In this document: in pieces, positions 48,059-57,831 of the stretch
Position numbering within the stretch: the first letter of the stretch is position 1
How the letters are laid out: each line of letters starts with the position of its first letter
From: Falsibacillus pallidus
GTDB taxonomy: Bacteria > Bacillota > Bacilli > Bacillales > DSM-25281
DNA length: 64,000 nucleotides
Direction of reading: 5' to 3'
Assembly: GCF_003350505.1 (NCBI RefSeq)
Contig: NZ_QQAY01000012.1
Coordinates: forward strand, 29,007 to 93,006
The notes under the pieces: generated by a model
Database searches by the model: none
What the model saw: only the letters and a program-made list of their open reading frames with translations
What the model was told of the DNA's origin: nothing
Made by a program: the position numbers and the translations under genes

Positions 48059-49333
48059 CTACTCTTGGATGGCTTTTAAGTTAGTTAGATCGCCGATGCG
48101 GTAAATAAGCAGCTCTGAGAGTTCAGGCACGCAATTTTTTGTATCAAACATCACTGGCGTCTTCATTTTTTTAGCAAGAAGTTCGCCATCAAGTTGTTTA
48201 AATTCATTGTGGTCTGCCAAAACAAGGACTAAATGAGCTCCATCGATGGCATCTTCAAACGTATCCAGTTTGAAAGAGACTTGTTCATCGCGTACATGCG
48301 GGTCGTAGACGCTAACGTTGTAGCGGGAGTTTCCAACCAATTCTTTTGCGATATCAAGCGCTGGACTCTCGCGGACGTCGTCGATATTTCCTTTATAAGT
48401 CAATCCAAATACCGCTACTTTCGGATTTCCAAGTTCACAAGTTAAACGGTCCACCTGGCTGATGACAAAATCAGGCATGGAGTTATTGATTTTTCTTGAA
48501 GTTTGGATCAGCGGCGATTCATCAACTGCTTTTTCAATGATGAAATAAGGATCAACCGCAAGACAGTGCCCGCCTACTCCAGGCCCTGGCTGGTGGATAT
48601 TCACACGCGGATGCTTATTCGCCAATTCAATGACATTGTGAGCATTGACGCCTAGCTTGCTTGAAATTTTCACCAATTCATTCGCAAGCGCAATGTTGAC
48701 ATCACGGAATGTATTCTCCATAAGCTTGGACATTTCCGCAGTGACCGCTTCTGTTTCAATGACATCGCCAGTCACAACAGCACGGTAGACATCCCCTGCC
48801 TGCTTGGAAGCTTCAGGCGTCACACCGCCGACAATGCGTGTATTTTCGATCAATTCGATCAAGATGCGGCCAGGAAGGACACGCTCAGGGCAGTGTGCCA
48901 AATAGACATCTTGATACGGATCCATGCCATGTTCGCGGATGATCGGTGCAACCACGTCATCCATTGTACGTGGAGGAATCGTGGATTCAACAATGACCAC
49001 GTTCCCTTTTTCCAAGTAAGGAAGGATCGCTTTTGTCGCATTCACGACATAATCCACGTTGGCTGTGTAGTCATCATGGATTGGAGTCGGAACGGCAATG
49101 ATGAATGCATCCGCTTTTTCCGGAGACACAGCACCACGAAGCTTTCCATTTGCGACAACTTCCTTCACAAGTTCAGGAAGACCGACTTCCTCTATATGGA
49201 TTTCACCTTTATTCAATAGTTCAATGACTTTTGGATTTACATCTACTCCGACTACTTCATAGCCGGCTTTTGCAAAGATAGCTGAAGTAGGCAAGCCGAT
49301 ATAGCCCAGTCCCACCACACAAATTTTCTTCAT
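48059..49333 (-). CDS. wecC: UDP-N-acetyl-D-mannosamine dehydrogenase
   Basis: Oxidises UDP-ManNAc to UDP-ManNAcA with NAD+. The 424-aa protein has the Rossmann start KKICVVGLGYIGLPTSAIFA, FIIAVPTPIHDDYTANVDYV, VIVESTIPPRTMDDVVAPII, the catalytic region NIHQPGPGVGGHCLAVDPYF with the nucleophilic Cys, and the C-terminal VFGLTYKGNIDDVRESPALD. VDYVVNATKAI and the STIPPRT form are typical of the WecC branch rather than of UDP-glucose dehydrogenases. Its presence implies an N-acetylmannosaminuronic acid in the wall polymer. Confidence 0.93.
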   Translation of the reverse strand: MKKICVVGLGYIGLPTSAIFAKAGYEVVGVDVNPKVIELLNKGEIHIEEVGLPELVKEVVANGKLRGAVSPEKADAFIIAVPTPIHDDYTANVDYVVNATKAILPYLEKGNVVIVESTIPPRTMDDVVAPIIREHGMDPYQDVYLAHCPERVLPGRILIELIENTRIVGGVTPEASKQAGDVYRAVVTGDVIETEAVTAEMSKLMENTFRDVNIALANELVKISSKLGVNAHNVIELANKHPRVNIHQPGPGVGGHCLAVDPYFIIEKAVDESPLIQTSRKINNSMPDFVISQVDRLTCELGNPKVAVFGLTYKGNIDDVRESPALDIAKELVGNSRYNVSVYDPHVRDEQVSFKLDTFEDAIDGAHLVLVLADHNEFKQLDGELLAKKMKTPVMFDTKNCVPELSELLIYRIGDLTNLKAIQE

Positions 49334-49537
49334 CGTATATAAACCTCGCTTTAATGGTTTGAATTTTTTTGCGACAATTTCCTACATAGTATAGCAGATG
49401 ATAAAAAAGGATGCATCTACTACATTGCTAGTAATAGATAGTAGTGTTAAAATAAAGTTTGATTTTTTAGTGTGCAATCATGCACACTTTATTTTTTGCC
49501 GGGCATTCCGGCAGCAGACATAAGGAGGAATACTTCT

Positions 49538-50644
49538 TTGAAATTTGTTATTTCTGGCTTTTATGGATTAGGAAACACTGGAGACGAAGCAATCCTGGAA
49601 GCAATTATCGATAATTTACGAGATGAATTCAACAACCCAGATATTACCGTTTTTTCTCTTTCGCCAGAGCAAACGGCAAAAGAACACCATGTCAAATCCG
49701 TATACCGCGCATGGAGACATGATAATAAAGGAAAGATTAAGGCATTAAAAGAGGCCGATCTCCTCATAAGCGGCGGCGGCGGGCTATTACAGGATGCCTA
49801 TCCGACCAAATTTTTATTCGGACCGCTTCCTTATTATTTACTAATTGTCCTGTTGGCAAAACTTTGCGGAACAAAAGTCATGTTTTTCTCCCAAGGGATA
49901 GGACCTGTGACCTCTACATGGGGCAAAATACTGATGAAAATGGCCAATATGGCTGACTTCATCACTGTACGCGACCAATACTCAAAGGATTTGGTTCAAA
50001 AGCTGGGTGTATCGAAACCTGAAACGGTTGTGACATCAGACATCGTTTTCGCATTTAAAGCAAAGCCGGATGATTCTTGCATCAAAACACTTCCGCTTAC
50101 TGGCAGTGAAGAGCTTGTAGCTGTATCCGTCCGTCCTTGGTTTGAAAAAGTGAAGCAGTTCGAACAGGTCGCACAAGTATTAGATTATTTAATAGAAGAA
50201 AAAAATGTGACACCTGTTTTTGTTCCGATGGAAGGCCATCATGACAAAACGGCCAGTGAAAAGGTCATGGCACATATGAAGCATGCTGATAAATGCTTGA
50301 TGCTCGGCACAGATTTTACGCCGAATCAATACTTGAACTTCATCGGCAATTGCAGCCTTACAATCGGCATGAGGCTGCATGCTCTTATCTTCTCTACTTT
50401 GATGGGCGTTCCTCATATAGGTTTAAGCTATGATAAAAAAGTGGAAAGCTTATTAAAGAGAAGCGGCATGTGGAACTATTCTGCCGTTTTGGAAGAAATC
50501 AACGTAGATGACATGAAAAAAAATGCCGTGTCACTGCTTGATCACCACGAAGAAAATGTACAGATCGTTAAGTCAAATGCAGCAGCTATGAGAAGCGAAG
50601 CATTACGCAATATCGGTTTATTAAAAGAAAAATTCGTAAAATAG
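49538..50644 (+). CDS. csaB: Polysaccharide pyruvyl transferase CsaB
   Basis: Adds a ketal-linked pyruvate to wall-polymer ManNAc, the ligand of SLH domains, using phosphoenolpyruvate. The 368-aa product has MKFVISGFYGLGNTGDEAIL at the start, DLLISGGGGLLQDAYPTKFL, VMFFSQGIGPVTSTWGKILM, and MRLHALIFSTLMGVPHIGLS. The frame is open from a TTG at 49472, but AAGGAGGAA lies just before a TTG at 49538, which gives the family N-terminus. It is divergent from wecC and heads a plus-strand unit with a GT4 gene. It connects the polymer genes to the SLH proteins at 39815, 41580, 53478 and 55804. Confidence 0.95.
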   Translation: MKFVISGFYGLGNTGDEAILEAIIDNLRDEFNNPDITVFSLSPEQTAKEHHVKSVYRAWRHDNKGKIKALKEADLLISGGGGLLQDAYPTKFLFGPLPYYLLIVLLAKLCGTKVMFFSQGIGPVTSTWGKILMKMANMADFITVRDQYSKDLVQKLGVSKPETVVTSDIVFAFKAKPDDSCIKTLPLTGSEELVAVSVRPWFEKVKQFEQVAQVLDYLIEEKNVTPVFVPMEGHHDKTASEKVMAHMKHADKCLMLGTDFTPNQYLNFIGNCSLTIGMRLHALIFSTLMGVPHIGLSYDKKVESLLKRSGMWNYSAVLEEINVDDMKKNAVSLLDHHEENVQIVKSNAAAMRSEALRNIGLLKEKFVK

Positions 50645-50666
50645 CAACCTAACAGGAGGTTCAAAC

Positions 50667-51839
50667 ATGAAGATTCTAATTGCGACAGCCTATGACTATC
50701 CGCATGCAGGTGGTTTATCGACACATGTTACCACTTTGAAAGCCGGACTGGAATCCAGGGGACATGAAGTCGATATCCTTTCCTTCTCCAATGTTTCACC
50801 CGTTTTAAGAAAAGTGTATGCACAAGGTCCCAGCTTCCTTTTAAACAAAGTCAAAAAAGGAAAAGGAATTGTCTGGTCCCATAATGTCCGTAAAAAAATG
50901 CTTCAAGCGTTAATCGAAAAGAACAAACATAAGCAATACGACATCATCAATGCCCAGGATCCTTTCACAGCCTTGGCTGCATTTGAAACTGGAATCCCAA
51001 CCGTTGCCACTGTCCACGGCTATATGACATTTGAATCGATCAGTAAAGGCTCCATGGATGAAGGCAGTGCGGAAGCAGAATATATGAAGGAAGTTGAAAG
51101 GAAGGTCTACAAAGGCGCTCGTGCCATCATCACTGTAGACCAGCGCCTGAAGGAATACGTCAAGAAAGAATCAGGAGTTGAAGCAACAGCGATCCGAAAC
51201 TTCATTGACATCCACGGCTTCAAGCCGGATAAAGATAAAAAAGTGGAATACAGAAAGAAATACAATGTTTCCACTCAGGATAAAGTATTGTTTGTCCCAA
51301 GACGTTTAACGAAAAAGAACGGGGTCATCTACCCTGCTTTGGCGATGCCGCGCATCTTGGAAAAACATCCGAACACCCATTTGATCTATGCTGGAAGCGG
51401 CGAAGCGATGGGTGAAATCAAGAAAATCGTTGAAGAAAACAAGCTGGAGAAAAATGTTACTCTCCTCGGTGCCATCCCGCACGGACAAATCAAGGAATAT
51501 TATGCACTCACAGATATCGTTTTAGTGCCAAGCGTCCACTCAGCCGGCGTTGAGGAAGCCACATCCATCTCGGCATTGGAAGCAATGGGATCCGGATCTC
51601 CCCTTGTCGCTTGTGCTGTTGGCGGTCTGAAAGAAATCGTCAACCATGAAGTCGACGGCTTGCTTGTAGAAGAGAAGAACGTAGAAGAACTTGCGGATGC
51701 GGTCATTGAGTATCTGGACAATCCGTTAAAAGGCGAAGAATTTGCAGCAAGAGCAAGAACGAAGATTGAACAAGAATACTCCCACATCGCAGCAGCCGAA
51801 AAATACGAGAGCATCTATAAAAAAGCTCTAAGTAAATAA
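50667..51839 (+). CDS. Glycosyltransferase family 4 protein
   Basis: A 390-aa GT-B enzyme. N-terminal MKILIATAYDYPHAGGLSTH with the acceptor loop, then YDIINAQDPFTALAAFETGI. The C-terminal half has DKVLFVPRRLTKKNGVIYPA, THLIYAGSGEAMGEIKKIVE, and VHSAGVEEATSISALEAMGS with the retaining EX7E motif. AGGAGG is close upstream. It follows csaB by 22 nt. It probably adds one sugar of the SLH-binding polymer; donor and acceptor are unknown. Confidence 0.92.
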   Translation: MKILIATAYDYPHAGGLSTHVTTLKAGLESRGHEVDILSFSNVSPVLRKVYAQGPSFLLNKVKKGKGIVWSHNVRKKMLQALIEKNKHKQYDIINAQDPFTALAAFETGIPTVATVHGYMTFESISKGSMDEGSAEAEYMKEVERKVYKGARAIITVDQRLKEYVKKESGVEATAIRNFIDIHGFKPDKDKKVEYRKKYNVSTQDKVLFVPRRLTKKNGVIYPALAMPRILEKHPNTHLIYAGSGEAMGEIKKIVEENKLEKNVTLLGAIPHGQIKEYYALTDIVLVPSVHSAGVEEATSISALEAMGSGSPLVACAVGGLKEIVNHEVDGLLVEEKNVEELADAVIEYLDNPLKGEEFAARARTKIEQEYSHIAAAEKYESIYKKALSK

Positions 51840-51856
51840 GAGAACAAGTATCCAAA

Positions 51857-51895
51857 AAGGAAAGTAAGGTCTTAAGCCTTACTTTCCTTATTTGT
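51857..51895 (+). terminator. Terminator between the GT4 and MurJ-like genes
   Basis: AAGGAAAGTAAGG / CCTTACTTTCCTT perfect 13-bp stem, then ATTT. It ends the csaB-GT4 transcript, 20 nt before the MurJ-like gene's start region, so it could also act as an attenuator for it. Confidence 0.82.
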
Positions 51896-51915
51896 ACAAA
51901 AGAAGGTGCATGAAC

Positions 51916-53436
51916 ATGTCCAGTTTAAAAAAGACTGCCATATGGATCACATTACTGGCTTTGGTGTTAAAACTGTCAGGCTTTTTAAGAGAAAGCATCA
52001 TGGCCAAGCAGTTCGGGGCCAATCACTATACCGATGGATATATTTTGGCATTCTCATTCGTCACGCTTGTCGTTGCAATGATTCAAATCGGTTTTAATAA
52101 CGTCTTCCTTCCACTTTATATGAAAAATTTAAAGGTCGATAACGATTTGACAGAACGGAATGCCAACGGAATCTTAAATTCCACAATCGTTGTCTTCCTT
52201 GTCATTTCAGTAGTCGGAGCTATTTTTGTTCCGTATTTTGTACCATTCATCTACGGACATATGCACCCGACGACAGAAGTGGTCGCCGTTAAGACGACTA
52301 GGCTGTTTTTCATTTTCCTCTCACTGATTGCAGTGACTGGGATTTTGGATTCCTACCTCCAGGCAAAAAGAAGCTTTGTCCCTTCCCAGACATCCAAGCT
52401 GCTTGCCACATTAGTCGGCGCATTGTTCGCACTTTTATTTTCTGGCATATGGGGCATATACAGCTTGGCCTACGGTTTTATTTTCGGTACATTTCTCGGG
52501 ATTTTGATTCAATTTTATTATTTGCTGAAAAAGGGATATAGATGGTCCCCGACTTTGAGAGTCGAAAAGGAGTTCCGCAAGACATTTATCGCATTGATCA
52601 TACCTGCACTTCTAAATTCCGTTGTCGGACAGGTTAATATGTTTGTCGATAAGACGTTTTCTTCCGGCAGCATTTCAGGCGCTGTCACTTATTTAAATAA
52701 CGCGTCATTGATCGTGAGCATTCCAAATGCTATTTATGCTACCACGATCGCTGCCATAATCTTTACACTTCTTTCTGAACAGATTGATCAAAAAGAAAAG
52801 TTTCAAAATACATTTTTCATGGGGATGGAAATTTCCCTCGTCACATTGGCTCCGATTGCAGCCGGACTTTGGGTGGTCGGCGATTCTGCCATCGCATTCA
52901 TCTATCAGCATGGACAGTTCTCTGCGAAAGATACCGCTAATACTTATGTTGCGCTTATCAATTACCTGCCGCTCATCGTGACGCAAGGACTTCAGTTCAT
53001 CGTTTCCAAATCGATGTATGCCAGGGAAAAGACAGCCGTTGTCCTACGGATCAGTGTGACAACCATTCTCTTGAACGTAGTTTTGGATTATTTCTTTATG
53101 AAATGGCTTGGCTATCCTGGACTGGCGCTCGCAAGTTCCATCGTATCAGTCTACTTCTTGGCCGTATCTGCGATAGTGGTCTATAAAGACTTTGATAAAG
53201 GAGAAGCAAACAGACTTTGGTCCCTGCTAATCAGGGTGTTTATTCCGACACTTATCATGGCTCTTCCTCTATTTGGAGTCAAAGAGTGGACTTCGATTGG
53301 CAGTCTTTACCCTGTCTTCCAATTAGCGATTCTTGTACCTGCTGGGGTTGTTCTCTACGCTGTTTCCCTGCGTTTTATTTATCGCGAAGGATTCAATCGC
53401 TTATTGGGGATATTGAAGAAGAAAAGAAAAGCTTAG
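51916..53436 (+). CDS. MurJ/MviN-like lipid-linked oligosaccharide flippase
   Basis: A 506-aa integral membrane protein with about 14 helices, of the MurJ/MviN branch of MOP flippases. Motifs include TLLALVLKLSGFLRESIMAK near the start, GILDSYLQAKRSFVPSQTSK, ALLNSVVGQVNMFVDKTFSS, and GMEISLVTLAPIAAGLWVVG. The ATG at 51916 is selected because AAGGTG is 7 nt upstream. Given its neighbours it may flip the wall-polymer repeat unit (as Wzx does) rather than lipid II. The family is clear; the substrate is inferred from context. Confidence 0.9.
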   Translation: MSSLKKTAIWITLLALVLKLSGFLRESIMAKQFGANHYTDGYILAFSFVTLVVAMIQIGFNNVFLPLYMKNLKVDNDLTERNANGILNSTIVVFLVISVVGAIFVPYFVPFIYGHMHPTTEVVAVKTTRLFFIFLSLIAVTGILDSYLQAKRSFVPSQTSKLLATLVGALFALLFSGIWGIYSLAYGFIFGTFLGILIQFYYLLKKGYRWSPTLRVEKEFRKTFIALIIPALLNSVVGQVNMFVDKTFSSGSISGAVTYLNNASLIVSIPNAIYATTIAAIIFTLLSEQIDQKEKFQNTFFMGMEISLVTLAPIAAGLWVVGDSAIAFIYQHGQFSAKDTANTYVALINYLPLIVTQGLQFIVSKSMYAREKTAVVLRISVTTILLNVVLDYFFMKWLGYPGLALASSIVSVYFLAVSAIVVYKDFDKGEANRLWSLLIRVFIPTLIMALPLFGVKEWTSIGSLYPVFQLAILVPAGVVLYAVSLRFIYREGFNRLLGILKKKRKA

Positions 53437-53445
53437 GACGCAAAT

Positions 53446-53480
53446 AAGCACGCAGTTTCTAAACTGCGTGCTTTTTATTA
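53446..53480. terminator. Bidirectional terminator between convergent genes
   Basis: AAGCACGCAG / CTGCGTGCTT perfect 10-bp stem with an 8-nt loop, then TTTATTATTTT on the plus strand. Confidence 0.9.
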
Positions 53481-55379
53481 TTTTGCAATCGGAATTTCTG
53501 TTACGAAGTCACCATGGATATAAGCATCTGTGTAAGAATATAAGTCAGGAATTGTTTTGATCCATGTTCCATCTGGTTGAGGAGTGGATTCAAGGATGAC
53601 AATTGGAAGTCCAACTTTCTTGTAAGTGAATTCAGCAGGGAGCAATGTATTCGGCTGCTGACGAACATTAAGGCCGCTGACACTTGTCACTCCTAGGGAA
53701 TACTTTCCAAAATCTGCGTTTTTCAAGTAGTTGTCTGCTCGGTACATGTGCCCGGCAATTTTTTGGCCCCAATACGGATCAGATGCATATTTCACGTTCA
53801 TCCCAACGGATTTATTCCCTGGAATGGCGCCATTATCATAACCGCCGCTTGGGTTAACATATCGACTTGAAAGCTTTTCTGCTTGATAAAGAATGCACTC
53901 CTCAAAGGATGTGAATGTTTGTGCACTGTTGTACGGATCGCCGTCATATGCTTTGATGCCGAAAAGGTTAAACTTATCTTTGGCAATGCTGCTCAGTCCA
54001 TAGTTGCTTTCATGGATTGCATTTGCCAGCAGATACAGTGCATTGATGTGGTATAGTTCTTCTGCTTTCTTAAACGCCGCCCCTTGTGTTTTAAGGGGGC
54101 TATCTGTTTTTACCGCATTCACATATTGATTCAATTGATCTGCAGTATAGCTTGTTGTAGTCCTTACAGAAAGATAGTTGAAATATTGATAAGCATCCCC
54201 GACTTTTGTGCCGTTTTCATTAAGGAAGGTATGTCCGTCCCAGCTGTAATATTTTACTCCCGGCGTCAGGAATGAAGGAGCCTTTCCATACACATACGAA
54301 GCATATGTTCCAGCTGCTGGACTGAAGATATAATGCTCCAGGCTTCCTCCGTTATTCATGTAATAGGATTGGCCTTGTTTCAATTGATTTGGTACAAGCG
54401 TAACAGCTGTCTGCTTCACATAGCCAATCGTTTCGGCAATTTGCACCTTCACTTTTTGGTCATCTGCGTCTATGTATCTCAATTCAGTTTGAGGCACAAC
54501 ATATGTCAGCTGTGTTTTCAGATCCTCCGCATAAATGATAGTGATCGCACTATCGACTGTTGCTTTTGCCACGGCAACGCCGGATTTCATTTTGACAATT
54601 TGTGTTTGATCCGCACCTTGTGTCACCACTTGATTGTTGGAATCTGTGATGGCAGCGGACGCTTGATCCATTGAAGAGTAGTTCTTGCTGCTGTATTTTA
54701 ATTGGCCGTCCACAATTGTCGCTACTTTGAAGGTATCGGCATCGCTCGGCGGCTCAGTTTCTTGTTCTTGTTGACTCGCTGTATCCAAAAGACGTGAAAT
54801 CATGGCTGCTGCCTGATCTCTGGTAGCTTTCTGCTTAGGTTTGAATTCTCCATCGTTGAAACCATTTATTATTCCGTAATGGACGCTTGTTAAAACGGAA
54901 CTTTTAAAAATGGAAGAAGTAAAATCAGCTTCATCCTTGAATTGGACAGAATCCTTTACTTTTTCAATAACAAGATAATCCAATGCATTGGCAATCATCT
55001 GAGCCATTTGCTCACGTGTAACCGGATCATTTGGTCCGAATCTTCCATCGTTGTAGCCATTAATGATACCTGCCTGTGAAGCACTGTTGATCCCAACTGC
55101 AAGCTTCGAACTTAGGGCAACATCTTTGAACTTCGGCTCCCCTTCCGGCAATGTCAGTGCACGGGAAAGGAACGTCGCAAATTCACCTCGGGTTACCTCT
55201 TTCGCAGGCTTGTAAATACCTTCACCATACCCTTGCATGACACCTGCTGCAATCATGGCTCTCATTTCTTGTTCCAGCGTGATTCCCGTGATGTCGTCAG
55301 AAGCGGCCAATGCGCTTTTTCCTTGGAACCCTCCTGCCACTAGAAACAATGCCATAAAAAACAAAAATAGTCTTTTCAT
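53478..55379 (-). CDS. SLH-anchored glucosaminidase 1
   Basis: A 633-aa exported cell-wall hydrolase. Signal peptide (residues 1-26, ending KSALA), three SLH domains (about 30-200: MIAAGVMQGYGEGIYKPAKE, AGIINGYNDGRFGPNDPVTR, GIINGFNDGEFKPKQKATRD), a linker with SH3-like repeats, then a glucosaminidase domain (about 440-580) with ALYLLANAIHESNYGLSSIA (catalytic Glu in HESNYG) and KFNLFGIKAYDGDPY. A bacterial SH3-like tail (VSGLNVRQQPNT) follows. It would cut N-acetylglucosamine bonds in peptidoglycan while held to the pyruvylated polymer. It is a close paralogue of the gene at 55804. Confidence 0.92.
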   Translation of the reverse strand: MKRLFLFFMALFLVAGGFQGKSALAASDDITGITLEQEMRAMIAAGVMQGYGEGIYKPAKEVTRGEFATFLSRALTLPEGEPKFKDVALSSKLAVGINSASQAGIINGYNDGRFGPNDPVTREQMAQMIANALDYLVIEKVKDSVQFKDEADFTSSIFKSSVLTSVHYGIINGFNDGEFKPKQKATRDQAAAMISRLLDTASQQEQETEPPSDADTFKVATIVDGQLKYSSKNYSSMDQASAAITDSNNQVVTQGADQTQIVKMKSGVAVAKATVDSAITIIYAEDLKTQLTYVVPQTELRYIDADDQKVKVQIAETIGYVKQTAVTLVPNQLKQGQSYYMNNGGSLEHYIFSPAAGTYASYVYGKAPSFLTPGVKYYSWDGHTFLNENGTKVGDAYQYFNYLSVRTTTSYTADQLNQYVNAVKTDSPLKTQGAAFKKAEELYHINALYLLANAIHESNYGLSSIAKDKFNLFGIKAYDGDPYNSAQTFTSFEECILYQAEKLSSRYVNPSGGYDNGAIPGNKSVGMNVKYASDPYWGQKIAGHMYRADNYLKNADFGKYSLGVTSVSGLNVRQQPNTLLPAEFTYKKVGLPIVILESTPQPDGTWIKTIPDLYSYTDAYIHGDFVTEIPIAK

Positions 55380-55569
55380 GTAGAATCCCCCTGTAAATTC
55401 CTGTCTTTCTTTCTCTCATTCTACCAAATATTCATATAAATTCTAAATAGTATTTTATGAGGTAATTTTTAACTATTTTTAGATAAAAGTACCCAACATT
55501 AGTATTTTCGGCATTTTGAGAGAATTATGAAGTGAAAACCCAAGAAAAATCGGGTGGTGATAGAAAAGC

Positions 55570-55762
55570 ATAGTCGACTGTCCGAGTACTTTTTCGCCAG
55601 CGAAAAAGTTTTAGAGGCGTAGAGACTGGAGTGCAGCATCACGAGAAAAAGTAAACACGAAGAGCAGTAGCGATTCGATGTTGTGACTTATCGTAAGTGT
55701 GCTGAGCGAAGTCTCCTAGCCTCTAGAAGGCGGAGCAGGACACATCTTGATTTTTGTCGAAT
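55570..55762. repeat. About 190-bp intergenic repeat-like element
   Basis: Non-coding, with an ACTTTTTCGC / GCGAAAAAGT hairpin near the left end (around 55590-55612) and ending GGACAC-ATCTTGATTTTTGTCG (55738-55760). That tail is shared with three other loci in the window. I recall similar sequences from Bacillus intergenic regions but cannot verify that here. Confidence 0.5.
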
Positions 55763-55797
55763 AAAAACCGGCTGACATATGATGTCCAGCCGGTTTT
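55763..55797 (-). terminator. Terminator of glucosaminidase gene 2
   Basis: Minus-strand ACCGGCTG / CAGCCGGT stem with a 12-nt loop, then TTTTATT. Confidence 0.9.
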
Positions 55798-55803
55798 AAG
55801 AGA

Positions 55804-57645
55804 TTATTTTACGATTTGAAGTTCCTTCGCATTGTCGCTTCTGATGTAAGCCACTGTATAATCCGGAGAGTCGGATAGGGTCTTATACCAGATGCCGTCA
55901 TATTCAGGAATTTCATCTAGAATGACAAATGGCGCTCCTTGATAATGGTAGGTGAATTGGGCTGCCAGCTGAGTATTCGAAGATTTACGTACATTGATGA
56001 AATCAGTCGTAGACGCCGCTACACGATAATCCCCAAAATCCTTTCTTCCTGATTCCGTATCGATTTGATACATCATTCCAGCTATTTTTTCTCCCCAATA
56101 AGCGTCGCCAGCATAATGGACATTCATTCCACGAGCTTTATTGCCAAGGATTGCTCCTTTTGCATAAGAGCTGTCTGGATTGATGTAGCTGTCATTAATC
56201 ATTTTCGCATAGAATTCAACACAGTCTGAAAGCGAGTCGAATGAAAGAGCCTCTCCGAATGCATTGCCGTCATATGCTTTGATACCAAAAATATTATTCT
56301 TGTTTTTCGCGATCAAGCTCGTTCCATACTGGCTCTCGATGATAGCGTGTGAAAGCATGAATAAGGCATTTACGCGATATTTTGCTTCGGCCGCTTTAAA
56401 TTCTGCACCTAGTTCAGCTAAAGGACTTCCAGGCTGTTTACTTTCAACGAATTGATTTAACTCATCCGCTGTATAATTTGTCGATGTTCTTAATGGAAGC
56501 ACACTGAAATATTGATAGCCTGTACCTGCAATGTTCCCTGCTGCATCCATAAATTTGCTTCCATCCTGGCTGTAATACTTATTTCCTTCACTCAAGAAAG
56601 AAGGTGCTTTCCCAATGATAAATGGATCATAAAATCGGCTGGATTGTTTAAAGACATAATGATAAAGCTGACCGTCCTCTACTTTGTAAAATGAACGGTT
56701 TTCTACAAGCTGAGCAGGATGAAGATTAATTTCTTCATGTTTCACATATCCTGTTTTGCCTGCAAATTCTACTTTAACACTATTTTCGTCAGCGTCGATA
56801 TAGTTCAATTCTGCTTCATCAGAAACATATGTTAACTGTGTTTTTAAGTCCTTATCATAAATGATCGCTGTGTTTTTTGGTACAACCAGACCAGATTTCA
56901 TTTTGTAAACGGCACCATTGACAAGAATAACTTGATTGTTAGAATCCGTGATTGCTTGCTCCGCTTCCGCAAACGTTTTAAATGATTGACCTGACTCTTT
57001 AATAGTTCCACTCTGAATGGAAGCTACTTTATATTGTCCGTTAACGGCATTCAGCATCCGATAGATGACCGCTGCCGCCTGTTCGCGTGTTGCATCGTTT
57101 TTTGGTTCAAAGCGGAAAGTACCGGGCTTTTCAGCATTTGGAATCCCGTTAATAATCTTATAATGAACATTGACCATAACTTCTCTTTTGAATTCAGAAG
57201 AAGTGAACTGGTTGTTATCCGTAAAATTGATCGGATCGGCGATTTTTTCGACTTTTTTATACGTCAGTGCCCTTCCAATCATAACGGCCATCTGCTCGCG
57301 GCTTATTTTATCATTTGGACCAAAGTTCCCATTTGAGTACCCTGTGACGATACCTGCTTTGTTCGCATTATAAATGCCCGCAGCCAGCTTTGAGCTTGGC
57401 GCTACATCAGGAAATGAACCTGACCCTTGTGGAAGCTTTAATGCCCTGGAAATGAAAGTCGCAAATTCTCCTCTTGTGACAGACTTTTTAGGCATCAAGT
57501 CTCCTTTTTCATTTCCTTGCATGATTTTGAGATCCACGACAGCTTGAAGTTCTTTACCAAGAGCCGTTGCAGCAGATGCTTTACCTGGTGCATATGTACT
57601 CACTGCAATAAGCAATGCGAGAATGAATATAGCTGCTTTTCTCAT
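55804..57645 (-). CDS. SLH-anchored glucosaminidase 2
   Basis: A 613-aa paralogue of the gene at 53478 with the same order: signal peptide (to KASAA), three SLH domains (about 28-200: VTRGEFATFISRALKLPQGS, AGIVTGYSNGNFGPNDKISR, EPKNDATREQAAAVIYRMLN), SH3-like linker, glucosaminidase domain with ALFMLSHAIIESQYGTSLIA (catalytic Glu in IIESQYG) and NNIFGIKAYDGNAF, and a C-terminal SH3-like domain. GGAGG precedes the ATG. The two genes are in tandem but separated by a terminator and a repeat element. Two similar autolysins suggest roles in daughter-cell separation under the S-layer. Confidence 0.92.
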   Translation of the reverse strand: MRKAAIFILALLIAVSTYAPGKASAATALGKELQAVVDLKIMQGNEKGDLMPKKSVTRGEFATFISRALKLPQGSGSFPDVAPSSKLAAGIYNANKAGIVTGYSNGNFGPNDKISREQMAVMIGRALTYKKVEKIADPINFTDNNQFTSSEFKREVMVNVHYKIINGIPNAEKPGTFRFEPKNDATREQAAAVIYRMLNAVNGQYKVASIQSGTIKESGQSFKTFAEAEQAITDSNNQVILVNGAVYKMKSGLVVPKNTAIIYDKDLKTQLTYVSDEAELNYIDADENSVKVEFAGKTGYVKHEEINLHPAQLVENRSFYKVEDGQLYHYVFKQSSRFYDPFIIGKAPSFLSEGNKYYSQDGSKFMDAAGNIAGTGYQYFSVLPLRTSTNYTADELNQFVESKQPGSPLAELGAEFKAAEAKYRVNALFMLSHAIIESQYGTSLIAKNKNNIFGIKAYDGNAFGEALSFDSLSDCVEFYAKMINDSYINPDSSYAKGAILGNKARGMNVHYAGDAYWGEKIAGMMYQIDTESGRKDFGDYRVAASTTDFINVRKSSNTQLAAQFTYHYQGAPFVILDEIPEYDGIWYKTLSDSPDYTVAYIRSDNAKELQIVK

Positions 57646-57831
57646 TATTTCCCTCCTATTAATTTACTCTTCTATCATCCTACCATAATATGGATTACAG
57701 TGCATCGTTATGGAATATATAAACAAAAATGAGGGCTAAATGACTAGATTGATTGTTTCTGGGAATGCACTGAGAGAACTTTTCTTATTAAGGAGAAATG
57801 TTTGGATTCCAAGGAGGTGTCCAAGAAGGCT

